A stretch of DNA of 50,545 nt. Origin: GCA-2693325 sp964011675 (GTDB lineage: Bacteria > Latescibacterota > UBA2968 > UBA8231). Position 1 is the stretch's first letter. Each line of letters starts with the position of its first letter. Under the pieces are notes generated by a model. It did no database searches. It was not told the origin of the DNA and saw only the letters and a program-made list of their open reading frames with translations. A program made the translations under genes and the position numbers. Shown here piece after piece: positions 26,058 through 34,655 of the stretch. The stretch covers positions 1-50,545 of the forward strand of contig CAXGPR010000021.1 in NCBI GenBank assembly GCA_964011675.1. The letters run 5' to 3'.

Positions 26058-26098
26058 AGTCGTTCCGCAGGAACATGCGATTGGAACCCTCGCAAGCG

Positions 26099-27226
26099 CT
26101 ACCGGTCTAAGACATCGAGCGCGTGCCACAAACGCTCCAGATCCACCATGCCGTTGTAGATGTGGCCCGAAACGCGTACACGGCCGTATTCTCCCCATAC
26201 ATGCACTTGTCGTTCAGCCAGCGCGTGCATTAGGGCACGTGCATCGGACACGGCAAAGCACGTATTGCCCGAGCGTCGGTCGCGCGCCTGCGGTGAAATA
26301 ACACGCAGGCCGCGCGCCTCTAGGCCGCCGGCGACTTCATCGGCCAAGTCCAAAACGTGAGCTTCAATACGCTCCATCCCAAGTCCCAACAGCACGTCCA
26401 AAGCCCTACTGAGGAATAGGACGGAGACCATACCGGGGTTTCCCGGCTCCAAACGTTCGGGCATTGGCTGCTCATCGACGTCGGGAAAGCGCTCCGCTCC
26501 CTGCGCTGGCCAGACGGCAAGGTTGCGCCAACCGTAGCTCGAGGAAGCAACCTGACGTTCCGCCCGTTCGCTCAAATAACATGGGGCAACCCCATGAGTA
26601 CCCAGCAGCCACTTGTAGGCCGAAGACACGCATATGTCACACAGATCAGCCCGCACGTCGACCGCACCTGTTGCGTGCGTAGAATCAACGGCAAGCAGTG
26701 TACCTCGGCTCTTCAGTCCGTCTGTGAGATGCTCTATGCGTAATTTTTGCCCGCTGTAAAAGCTAACCTGACTGACTGCCATAATACGCGTCCGAGCATC
26801 CACCGCGGCAATTAGATCGCTCTCCTCCACTATATAGTCTTGGTGATCGACCATGCGCACTTCGACTCCACGGGCCCGCAGATCCCGCCAAGCATAGGCA
26901 ACAGATGGAAACTCGAGCGAGGTCGTTACAATATTATCTCCGGCACGCCAGTCAACCCCGCGCGCTACCCATGACATCCCTTCGGCAGCCGAAGGCATAA
27001 AGGACACGCGCTGACCATCAACGTGCCAAAGCTGTCCCATCTTATTTCGGCACGATTCTCCCTCTGCGTATATCTTCTGACGTCCAGCATACCCGGCACT
27101 TTTACATCGCGCAAAATTTTCATATACGGATGCCTGCGCGCTGAGCCAGGGCGCTTCTCCACCTGTACACAGATGGGCCACGTTTTCAATTCCAACGAAG
27201 TTCGAAGGGGATAAAAGCGGTTCCAT
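26099..27226 (-). CDS. Class V PLP-dependent aminotransferase
   Basis: This 375-residue fold-type I PLP enzyme has the class V hallmarks: VDSTHATGAVDV, with the Asp that contacts the PLP ring, and SSAYKWLLGTHGV, with the PLP lysine. The cysteine-desulfurase active-site Cys loop is not evident, so it more likely belongs with isopenicillin-N-epimerase-like or related enzymes acting on amino acids. A very strong AAGGAGGAG precedes the ATG. It lies 11 nt after the tandem amidohydrolase gene, so the pair is probably one functional unit, for example in breakdown of an amino- or amide-bearing compound. Substrate unknown. Confidence 0.82.
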   Translation of the reverse strand: MEPLLSPSNFVGIENVAHLCTGGEAPWLSAQASVYENFARCKSAGYAGRQKIYAEGESCRNKMGQLWHVDGQRVSFMPSAAEGMSWVARGVDWRAGDNIVTTSLEFPSVAYAWRDLRARGVEVRMVDHQDYIVEESDLIAAVDARTRIMAVSQVSFYSGQKLRIEHLTDGLKSRGTLLAVDSTHATGAVDVRADLCDICVSSAYKWLLGTHGVAPCYLSERAERQVASSSYGWRNLAVWPAQGAERFPDVDEQPMPERLEPGNPGMVSVLFLSRALDVLLGLGMERIEAHVLDLADEVAGGLEARGLRVISPQARDRRSGNTCFAVSDARALMHALAERQVHVWGEYGRVRVSGHIYNGMVDLERLWHALDVLDR

Positions 27227-27237
27227 ATCTCCTCCTT

Positions 27238-28845
27238 TTACTGCGAGGGCCGCAACGCACGGTCAACGATGCGCTTGAAGTTTAAACCGAGAACCTTTTC
27301 CTTGCTCTCTATAGGCAAATCTGCCCACAGAACCCAGCCCAGTTGCTGACGTGGATCCCGCATCGGCGCGTCGGTGCCAAACAGCACATGTTCATCATCG
27401 GTAGCTTCAACCAAGTATTCCACGACGCGATTAGTTACGGGCGTGAGCGTGAGTTCAGCGTAGACATTGGGATGAGTGCAGATGCAATCGGCCACCTCTT
27501 CGGCAAAGGCGTAGGACCCACCAGCGTGTGCGATGACCCAGCTCATATCGGGGAACCGCTCTGCCAGCCGGCCAACCCCAGCAACTCCACCCGTATGCGG
27601 TGCAACGTGCATCAATGCATAAAGCCGGTGCGCATTGCCAAATGCCCACCACGGCAGAAAACCCTCGTCTTCGTAGGAGAGATTCATACGAACATACGGC
27701 TTGAGGCCAACAAACCTCTGCTGCCTATAGCGCAGGTCGATTTCAGCTTCGATATCTGAATCCTTCATATGGGTTGGATCCATGACCGCCACCCCCAAAA
27801 TCTCGTTGCCGAAGCGCTGCATTGCTCGCCAAACAACTTCGTTTCCATCTTCGGCATCGGTGCATACGGGGCCGTGCCAGCTCATCATGGCGATCCGATC
27901 AATCCCACACCAGTGATTGACTTCGATCATGCCCTCCGCATCGCCGTTCAACATGATGTAATTGACACCTGCGCCCTGTTTCCCTTCGGGCAATACGTGA
28001 GCATGGGCATCAAAGATAAAGGTCGACTGGGGAATACCGTGCCGCGCCTCGCCTACGCAACAATCTTCCGACCGCTTTGCCGCCGCTTCAAATTGGGGCC
28101 CCTGTCCCCGCAATAGACGACGCAGATTACCGCCGGCGATGCGCTCTTTGCTCTTAGTCGAAAGCTGTGCATAATCGACATACGCGCGGGCAGCTCCGGG
28201 AGACTTCTCGGTGCCACCCGTCCCAAAGAGCAGGCGCTCATCCCCAAATTCGGCCGCATAGGATTCAATCCCTCGATTGATTTGATAGGCCGAAAATTCA
28301 ATATGTAAATTTTCATGTAGCTGCATCAGCCGATGCACATGACGCTGCTGGCTCCATACGTGGTCAGTCAAGAGTATGGGCAGCCGTGGATAACGATCTA
28401 GTAGTGCGTTAAAAAAGGCAAACGGATCATCCCCTGCCCATTGCATGGAAAGCAAAGTCAGCATTTTTGCCTCTTCTAAAGCGGCAAAGGTGTCTCCCAT
28501 GACCGCCTCGTGCAGCGAATAGTTGCCGGGAACAAGGCGTACTGCCCGCACGTGGTCAGCCTCCATTGCCGCGAGCATCTCTCTGTCGGTATCGTAGAAG
28601 TCGACTGATCCAAGAGGCAAAATGCACCATAGCGGAAAGAGCCGATCCGGCGCTTTTTCTACTTCCTCAGACAGCCGACTATTGCCGTATATCGGATCGA
28701 AGGAATGCGCCAAAGCATGACTTACGAGAGTGCCCGACAGCTCGGCCAACTCCATGTCTTGAAGCCACTGCTCAGTTGACCAACGAGTGCGCTTGTGTTT
28801 TTGAGGACGTTGTCCAATACAGGCATGTGCGTCAAAATACAGCAT
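27238..28845 (-). CDS. Tandem amidohydrolase (two amidohydrolase-2 domains in one chain)
   Basis: This 535-residue protein contains two TIM-barrel metal-hydrolase domains. The second (about 275-535) looks active: DAHAH at 279-283, a later His in VIAHAGGSY and the metal Asp in LFGTDAPMRDP (D492). The first (about 1-255) has the same frame but degenerate sites: DAHAC instead of HxH, and LFGTGGTEKSP, where the Asp is replaced by Gly209 or Gly210. Both end with the family helix (GGNLRRLLRG; GLNFKRIVDRAL). This suggests an internal duplication or fusion in which the first copy became structural. Family members hydrolyse or decarboxylate small ring and amide substrates. It lies between an MFS transporter and a PLP enzyme. 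Confidence 0.85.
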   Translation of the reverse strand: MLYFDAHACIGQRPQKHKRTRWSTEQWLQDMELAELSGTLVSHALAHSFDPIYGNSRLSEEVEKAPDRLFPLWCILPLGSVDFYDTDREMLAAMEADHVRAVRLVPGNYSLHEAVMGDTFAALEEAKMLTLLSMQWAGDDPFAFFNALLDRYPRLPILLTDHVWSQQRHVHRLMQLHENLHIEFSAYQINRGIESYAAEFGDERLLFGTGGTEKSPGAARAYVDYAQLSTKSKERIAGGNLRRLLRGQGPQFEAAAKRSEDCCVGEARHGIPQSTFIFDAHAHVLPEGKQGAGVNYIMLNGDAEGMIEVNHWCGIDRIAMMSWHGPVCTDAEDGNEVVWRAMQRFGNEILGVAVMDPTHMKDSDIEAEIDLRYRQQRFVGLKPYVRMNLSYEDEGFLPWWAFGNAHRLYALMHVAPHTGGVAGVGRLAERFPDMSWVIAHAGGSYAFAEEVADCICTHPNVYAELTLTPVTNRVVEYLVEATDDEHVLFGTDAPMRDPRQQLGWVLWADLPIESKEKVLGLNFKRIVDRALRPSQ

Positions 28846-28903
28846 AAGGTCACCTCTTCGTATAACGGGAAGTCACAGCAAACGTCCCCCTTCGCTAAAC
28901 AGC

Positions 28904-30064
28904 TTATCTGCGAGCATCGGAAGCATCCGCTTGAACCTGTCCCCAGGCCGCCAAACCGTAGCACAGCGCCCCGCTGAGAAAAATCCACCCCGTAGGCAGC
29001 GTCCACTGGGGCATCATCCACCCCACGATTGGACCGAGGCATGCGCCTAGGTCCACCGCTGTCACGTACGATGCAACCGCCCGAGAACCACGAGCACCCG
29101 CTTCTGCGACCAGCGCGACATTCGACCCAGTCGCACAAATAAAAAACACCAGCACGCAGCCAATGCGCAAAAGGAGCAAACCCTCCACAGCGGCGACCGT
29201 CAGAGCCAGTGTCCCAACCAGTAGAAATGCCATTCCTCCAAACCGTCGTCCCCATCGGTCCGTCAACCCACCCAGAAAAGGCGCAAAAAGATCTGCAATC
29301 CAGCGCATTGACATGAGTGCTCCGGTCAGCGTAGCAACGCCTATTGCTAACCCTCCCCACTCTACTCCGTCCCCTAACGATTCCCGAAGCACCAACCCAA
29401 GCGTAGATAGGATAGCCCCCTGACCGACAAAACCAACGGCAAAACCCCCGAGTAAAATGCGAAAAGGGGCTGGATTGGGAGTATCCTGTTCCGGCTGCTT
29501 CGTGCGCACTTCATCTTCTCTACTCCGAGCAAGCCCGCCCAAGGGCACCGACAAAAAAGATACCCCAGAAAGCAGCCATAAGACTCCAGAAAAACCCAAC
29601 AAATCGTGCCCCAGTGCGCCCAAAAAGTTGCCCGCTACTGACCCTAACCGCGACAGCCCGCTGTATAATCCCATTGCCCTCCCAACGTGTAGCTCCTCCG
29701 TGCTCTCAGATACGGTTGTCAGGCCAATCTGGCGAATAAAAGTCCAACAAATGCCCCACAGAACGCGCGCAATAAGCAAAAACACAAAGGAAGTGAGCAA
29801 GGCGTAGGCCGCCGTCAAAAGGGCTCCGCCTAAAAGCGAAGCCAAAAACAGCAGGCGGGGTGAGTAGCTGCGGGAAATGCGTTCGCTCCAGTGGTTTATA
29901 AAAACCCGCACGAAGCGATTAGCCGAGAGCAAAACACCTACGTGCCATGGCAGCAAACCTAATTCCAAATAATAGGTTGGCAAAACGGCGTATAGAGTCT
30001 GATCGCCTAGCAGAGAAAACGCCGTCGCGCCGCCGACCCAGACAACTTTCTTTTTATTTTTCAC
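28904..30064 (-). CDS. Major facilitator superfamily transporter
   Basis: This 386-residue protein has about twelve membrane helices. MFS loop motifs are visible after helix 2 (RFVRVFINHWSERISRSYS) and in the second half (FLGGLTDRWGRRFGG). It starts at GTG overlapping the recG stop by 4 nt (GTGA), so it is translationally coupled to recG. Downstream, 58 nt away, is the tandem amidohydrolase. Its cargo may be the substrate or product of the amidohydrolase/aminotransferase pair; no closer family can be named. Confidence 0.85.
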   Translation of the reverse strand: MKNKKKVVWVGGATAFSLLGDQTLYAVLPTYYLELGLLPWHVGVLLSANRFVRVFINHWSERISRSYSPRLLFLASLLGGALLTAAYALLTSFVFLLIARVLWGICWTFIRQIGLTTVSESTEELHVGRAMGLYSGLSRLGSVAGNFLGALGHDLLGFSGVLWLLSGVSFLSVPLGGLARSREDEVRTKQPEQDTPNPAPFRILLGGFAVGFVGQGAILSTLGLVLRESLGDGVEWGGLAIGVATLTGALMSMRWIADLFAPFLGGLTDRWGRRFGGMAFLLVGTLALTVAAVEGLLLLRIGCVLVFFICATGSNVALVAEAGARGSRAVASYVTAVDLGACLGPIVGWMMPQWTLPTGWIFLSGALCYGLAAWGQVQADASDARR

Positions 30065-32085
30065 GCTTCGGTTTCCACCTGTTTTTCCGCTTCTATTCGG
30101 GCAGCGCGCAGCAGCGATTCGTCGCGCAGAACATCCGCCACCTTGAACTCGGGTATACCGGCTTGCCGTGTGCCAAAAAACTCTCCGGGACCGCGAATCT
30201 CGAGGTCTTTTTCTGCGATAATAAATCCATCCTGTGTTGCAACCATCGCGTCGAGTCGCTCACCGGAATCAGATCCTTCTAACCCTCTCTGAAGGTGGCT
30301 TATTAAAATACAGAAGGACTGTTCTCCTCCCCGCCCAACGCGACCACGGAGCTGGTGTAACTGGGCTAAGCCAAAGCGCTCGGCGTGCTCTACAATCATA
30401 ACCGTGGCATTGGGCACGTCGACGCCAACTTCGATCACCGTGGTGCTAACCAGAGCATGAATCCGATTGCTCTTGAATGCCTCCATAACCTCGGCTTTCT
30501 TTTCTGCATCCATCCGCCCGTGTAACAGCCCCACTTTGAACTCGGCAAATGGTCCGTGGGTCAATTCCTCGAACGCCTCTACCGCCGAGGTTAAATCTAT
30601 CTTTGCAGATTCTTCAACAATGGGATATACAATGTAAACCTGACGGCCCTGCCGCATTTGATCGGCGGCAAATTCGAAGATGGCTTCCCGCCGATCGACG
30701 CCGCGTCGAGCCGTTCGGATGGGCTTGCGTCCAGGCGGTAACTCATCGATTTGTGAAACTTCTAAATCTCCGTAAAGAGTTAGGGCCAAGGTTCTAGGAA
30801 TCGGAGTCGCCGTCATTACGAGCAGGTCAGGCTTTTCGCCCTTTTTATACAAGGCTCCCCGCTGCATAACCCCAAATCGGTGCTGTTCGTCGATTAACAC
30901 CAAACCTAAGCGGGCAAATTCGACCTCGGTTTGGATAAGGGCGTGCGTCCCCACCGCTATATGAGCCGACCCAGAGGACAGGGCCTCTTGCAGTTGTCGC
31001 CGAACTTTAACCCGCTGCTTTCCCTTTAACAGAATGACCTGTAGGCCAAGCGGCTCCACCATCGCTTTAATGTTTAGAAAGTGTTGCTCGGCCAGAATTT
31101 CGGTCGGTGCCATTAGCGCCGTTTGGAATCCGTTTTCTACAGCCGTTAGCAAAGCGCACAAACCTACCAGCGTTTTGCCCGAGCCGACGTCGCCCTGCAC
31201 TAACCTATTCATTACGTGCGGCAAACCCATATCGGTAACGATCTCACTTACCACGCGCTGCTGTGCTCCAGTCAGCACGAAGGACAGATTCCGTACTAGC
31301 TGAGGCACGAGCCGTTTACTGGGAGCCATGCCAATGCCCTCGGGCTGTGCTCGCCTGCGAGCGCGCAGACGAGCAAGACGGAGCTGAAGGTAAAATAGCT
31401 CGTCAAATGCGAGCCTTCGACGCGCATTTTCTGCTGCTACGAGCGAAGCGGGAAAGTGAATGGTCCGTAGCGCTTCATCCAGCGACATCAGCTCCTGACG
31501 AGCTCGGATTTCAGCAGGTAGACGGTCTGCAATATGCTTTACAAATTCGTCTAACGCCCCGCGAATAAGTCGGCGAAAGCCGCGGCTGCGCAGACCACGC
31601 TCTTTCATGTCAGCACTTGACGTATATAGGGGAATTATTCCTCCCGTATGCAGTAAATCGCCCTCGCCGGCTGGTGTAATAAATTCGTATTCGGGATGAA
31701 CCATTTGCCGCCTCCCCTGAAACAAATCTACTTTTCCGCTGATAGCCAGCTCATCGCCCTCAGTGAAGTTTTTCTGCATATAGCGCCCGCCTGAAAACCA
31801 CGTACAGCTGATATCGTCGCTATCGTCTTCGACCACAAGGACGAAGCGCGGACGCCTGCCTGGAACGAAATTCATTCCCCGTACGCGTCCAACTAAGGTG
31901 ACCTCTTCCCCTGCGGGAGCACGGGCAATAGGCACCGTACGGGTACGATCTAAGTAGCGCCTAGGCCGATACCAAAACAGGTCGGCAAGCGTAAAGATGC
32001 CCGCTTCATTGAGCACGGCGGCCCTCTTTGCGCCAATGCCGCGCACTGCATCAATTGTCATTTCAAGAACTTCTGGAGTGTTCAT
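30061..32085 (-). CDS. recG: ATP-dependent DNA helicase RecG
   Basis: The 674-residue product contains the wedge domain (GVGxKRA-type motif DAVRGIGAKRAAVLNEAGI and an OB fold, about 5-150). The helicase domains follow: Walker A GDVGSGKT, DEQHRFG as the Walker B box, TATPIPRTLALT (motif III) and QLRGRVGRGGEQSFC (motif VI), then the C-terminal TQDGFIIAEKDLEIRGPGEFFGTRQAG block. RecG remodels stalled replication forks and branched DNA. ATG at 32085 is preferred; a TTG three codons earlier is also in frame, and neither has a clear ribosome site. Slightly short of the usual 690 residues, but complete. Confidence 0.96.
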   Translation of the reverse strand: MNTPEVLEMTIDAVRGIGAKRAAVLNEAGIFTLADLFWYRPRRYLDRTRTVPIARAPAGEEVTLVGRVRGMNFVPGRRPRFVLVVEDDSDDISCTWFSGGRYMQKNFTEGDELAISGKVDLFQGRRQMVHPEYEFITPAGEGDLLHTGGIIPLYTSSADMKERGLRSRGFRRLIRGALDEFVKHIADRLPAEIRARQELMSLDEALRTIHFPASLVAAENARRRLAFDELFYLQLRLARLRARRRAQPEGIGMAPSKRLVPQLVRNLSFVLTGAQQRVVSEIVTDMGLPHVMNRLVQGDVGSGKTLVGLCALLTAVENGFQTALMAPTEILAEQHFLNIKAMVEPLGLQVILLKGKQRVKVRRQLQEALSSGSAHIAVGTHALIQTEVEFARLGLVLIDEQHRFGVMQRGALYKKGEKPDLLVMTATPIPRTLALTLYGDLEVSQIDELPPGRKPIRTARRGVDRREAIFEFAADQMRQGRQVYIVYPIVEESAKIDLTSAVEAFEELTHGPFAEFKVGLLHGRMDAEKKAEVMEAFKSNRIHALVSTTVIEVGVDVPNATVMIVEHAERFGLAQLHQLRGRVGRGGEQSFCILISHLQRGLEGSDSGERLDAMVATQDGFIIAEKDLEIRGPGEFFGTRQAGIPEFKVADVLRDESLLRAARIEAEKQVETEA

Positions 32086-32370
32086 ACCACGCAATAGCGT
32101 ATCTCGTTAAAAGTTTTCTGACTTTTTCCGATGGAACGATATATTACAAACCCAAGTCCGAAAGATGCCACACGCACAACGCACTTTACCAGACATCCAT
32201 TGAAATAGGCGATCCACTCCTCATTACGAGTCCATCTTCCAGCGCCAAAAAGATTAAACAGACCGGCTATTTGCAGCTCAGCAAGACGGGGCGCTTTGCG
32301 TAGATGTCGACCCCAAGTTCCGCCCTTCCAAAGGCACGTCAGTGCGCGTGCGCGCGCACTGGAGGGATCA

Positions 32371-32954
32371 TCAGTGCAGTCCAAATTTTCAAGCGAGATC
32401 ATCAATCGCAGTCGACTACACGGTCACCCGCCCGTGATCACAATCCGCGATCAGAAAAAGCCATTACGGATACGGGCCACGGCCATTTTGCAAATACCGT
32501 CTGGCCTGCGATCAGAAATACACTGGCAGCGTAGCGACGACGGTTATTGTGCAAAAAACGCTCTGCTGAGCAATTTGAGCGACGAGGCAGCCCGGGTCTT
32601 TGCTCGCTCCCAGCCCAACGTAGAAGCCCTCTCGATAAAGATCGCTCCGCCCGTTGGTTTATAAAGTCCTGTTCGAGGCGACGCATTCAGCGAACGCAGC
32701 GCACCTATCGGGCCGAAATACTCTCTGCCGAACTGTAAGAAGGGCATTGTCAGGATCTACGTGAGTCCTTTTCTCGCATTGATTGTCGCCTTTCAGAAAG
32801 CAGCATTTTCCGGCGCAGTTACTCAGATACTATACACGCTCTTTCGCTTTCCTTTACCCAACCACACGATGGGTGCTTTCGCCTAGTACGCATTATAGAG
32901 CGCCAAGCCCTGCAGTGCAGAGCGGAAGCCACAAAACCGCAAGCGGCCGCCTAA
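32371..32954 (+). pseudogene. Possible decayed coding sequence of unknown identity
   Basis: Two plus-strand frames read like protein. The first, ending at 32664, contains RATAILQIPSGLRSEIHWQR and then SDEAARVFARSQPNVEALSIKI. The second, from about 32640 to TAA 32952-32954, contains RIQRTQRTYRAEILSAEL, an in-frame stop at 32736-32738, then DLRESFSRIDCRLSESSIFRR and HALSLSFTQPHDGCFRLVRII. One frameshift plus one nonsense codon would join them into a single gene of roughly 190 residues. I recognise no family. It could be chance open frame in a non-coding region. Confidence 0.3.
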
Positions 32955-32989
32955 TTGAGGCGCTTGCCCCAGATATGAGCGCAATCTCG

Positions 32990-33019
32990 TTGACACGGTC
33001 TCTCTAGGGGCTCTATATT
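32990..33019 (+). promoter_or_regulatory. Sigma-70-type promoter for the small membrane protein gene
   Basis: TTGACA at 32990-32995, an 18-nt spacer, then TATATT at 33014-33019. This is a perfect -35 and a near-consensus -10, placed 47 nt before the ATG at 33066, which also has AGGAG in front. Position and match make this the best promoter visible by eye in the window. Confidence 0.7.
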
Positions 33020-33065
33020 TTTAGTGCAGCTCGGCTTTTACCCTGCGTCCCTCAGGAGCGGCACC

Positions 33066-33545
33066 ATGCCTACACAGCTTTCTTTTACCCAGTATCTCTT
33101 GGGACACGCCACCTCAAAGCGACCGCCTTTTTTTTTAGCCTATACCACGCTGTGGACTCATTGGGTTGTATCAAGCGCACTGGCCATCCTTGCCGTTGAG
33201 CAGGAAGCACTCACCATACTGTCCTCTCTCGCACTGGCCTCCCTCGCACTGGGATTGACCGTTTACGGCTTTTTTGCACCACAGCCAATTTTACTTATAA
33301 ACGCACTGTGCTACGCTTCTATCCTGTGGTGTTTAATGGAATTCAGCCCGGTCTCTTGGGGCCTATTCATATTTTCTGCGATCACGGGGCTGACCTCATG
33401 TCACGTTGTAATCAGCAGTGAATACACTCAGTACAAACGCGAGGTGGGCCTACATAAAACGGAGACCAAGACACTTCTGACAACGGGCCTGACCAGCAGC
33501 GCAATTCTCCTGCTATTTGCGCTGGCCGTTGGCGTGCTCTACTGA
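33066..33545 (+). CDS. Uncharacterised five-helix membrane protein
   Basis: This 159-residue protein has about five predicted membrane helices (near 21-43, 47-69, 74-92, 97-116 and 137-158) and one polar cytoplasmic-looking loop (SSEYTQYKREVGLHKTETK) before the last helix. No catalytic motif is visible. The start is well supported: AGGAG lies 7 nt before ATG, and a consensus-like promoter lies further upstream. It converges on mraY with only 3 nt between stops. I do not recognise the family, and the neighbourhood gives no clear hint beyond adjacency to cell-wall genes on the other strand. Confidence 0.65.
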   Translation: MPTQLSFTQYLLGHATSKRPPFFLAYTTLWTHWVVSSALAILAVEQEALTILSSLALASLALGLTVYGFFAPQPILLINALCYASILWCLMEFSPVSWGLFIFSAITGLTSCHVVISSEYTQYKREVGLHKTETKTLLTTGLTSSAILLLFALAVGVLY

Positions 33546-33548
33546 GCA

Positions 33549-34655
33549 TTATCGAATCTTTATTGTCGCCAATCCAAAAAGGGCCAAGATACCCGCTACG
33601 ATCCAAAAACGTATAACAATTTTGGTGTCCGCTAAGCCGCGCTGTTGAAAATGATGGTGTATCGGGGCTCGAGCAAAAAATCGACGCCCCAACCATTTTA
33701 CGCCGATCTTGTCCTGTATAATCACAGATAGGGCCTCTGCAACAAAAATTCCCCCGACAATCAAAAAGAGAAATTCTTGCTTCACCAACACGGCTACGGT
33801 ACCGAGTAATCCCCCCAATGCCATGGATCCCGTGTCGCCCATTATGACGTTGGCTGGATAGGAATTAAACCATAAAAAGCCCAAACAAGCCCCAAAAACA
33901 ATCGAGCAGATAATAGCGACTTCACCAACACCGGGCATAAAGGGAAATATGAGAAATTCAGCAAAACGTGCGTGGCTGGAGATATAGGCAAACACGCCAA
34001 AAACGGCGATAGCAAAAGCCGTTGGCACTACGGCAAGCCCATCGACTCCATCGGCGATGTTTACCGAATTCGAGACGGCTGTAATGGTAAAGACGATGAA
34101 GGGAACGTAGAGCAGTGATAGGTCAAAAAGCGGATATTTGAGAAAAGGCACGTAGAGTTGCGTGGCCACATCCGGTGGCAAAGGGGTCAAGGCCGCCGTG
34201 ACATAGATGATACCAAATGCCGTGCAGTACGCACTCTGTAACGCCAACTTTGCCACTTCTGACAAGCCATGGTCGCTGTCCCGGTGCCGTACTTTCAGAA
34301 AATCGTCAATGCATCCCAAGCCGGCAAAAAATAGTAACCCGCCCAGACAAAGCAACACAAATCCCGTGTGCACCTTACACCACAGCACTATGCTCAGCAA
34401 GATGGCCGCAACCAATAACGGCCCACCATAAGTCTTAGATGGGTTTCCTGCAGAGGAAAAGTTGAGATAATTGCGCGGCATGTCGCGGTGGCCCAGACGA
34501 TAGAAGTAAAGTATGATGCGGTTGCCAAACAAGATGGTAGAAAGCAGTGCTGTTATGGCACCACACAGTGCGCGAAAGCTGATCGAGTCAACTAGACGCA
34601 TAAAAGACAGCGAGGCGTCTACGTCTTGCAGGTACTCACCCAAATAATAAATCAT
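33549..34655 (-). CDS. mraY: Phospho-N-acetylmuramoyl-pentapeptide transferase MraY
   Basis: The 368-residue polytopic enzyme moves phospho-MurNAc-pentapeptide onto undecaprenyl phosphate, giving lipid I. The catalytic signatures are intact: DDFLKVRHRDSDHGLS near 120, the ADGVDGLA loop near 205 with NSVN(I), GDTGSMALGG near 275, and the APIHHHFQ histidine motif near 335. About ten membrane helices fit the family. The start overlaps the murG stop by 4 nt (ATGA), so it is translated with murG; in most genomes mraY precedes murG within a longer mur-fts cluster. Confidence 0.96.
   Translation of the reverse strand: MIYYLGEYLQDVDASLSFMRLVDSISFRALCGAITALLSTILFGNRIILYFYRLGHRDMPRNYLNFSSAGNPSKTYGGPLLVAAILLSIVLWCKVHTGFVLLCLGGLLFFAGLGCIDDFLKVRHRDSDHGLSEVAKLALQSAYCTAFGIIYVTAALTPLPPDVATQLYVPFLKYPLFDLSLLYVPFIVFTITAVSNSVNIADGVDGLAVVPTAFAIAVFGVFAYISSHARFAEFLIFPFMPGVGEVAIICSIVFGACLGFLWFNSYPANVIMGDTGSMALGGLLGTVAVLVKQEFLFLIVGGIFVAEALSVIIQDKIGVKWLGRRFFARAPIHHHFQQRGLADTKIVIRFWIVAGILALFGLATIKIR

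Larger units (their letters stand above)
32095..33065. other. Long interval without an intact gene
   Basis: This is a gap of about 970 nt between recG and the small membrane protein gene. No complete reading frame with a ribosome site or recognisable domain was found on either strand, and no tRNA or CRISPR. It contains possible decayed coding sequence on the plus strand (32371-32954), an imperfect stem-loop at 32939-32967 (GCAAGC ... GCTTGC with a bulge) and a good promoter at 32990-33019. Confidence 0.5.

Noticed and set aside
26062..26074. Terminator between aspartokinase and the aminotransferase gene
   Set aside because: Only a 5-bp stem (GTTCC/GGAAC) and no T-run.
32082..32405. Minus-strand reading frame of 107 codons upstream of recG
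   Set aside because: No motif, no ribosome site, and its composition looks like the antisense of the plus-strand interval.
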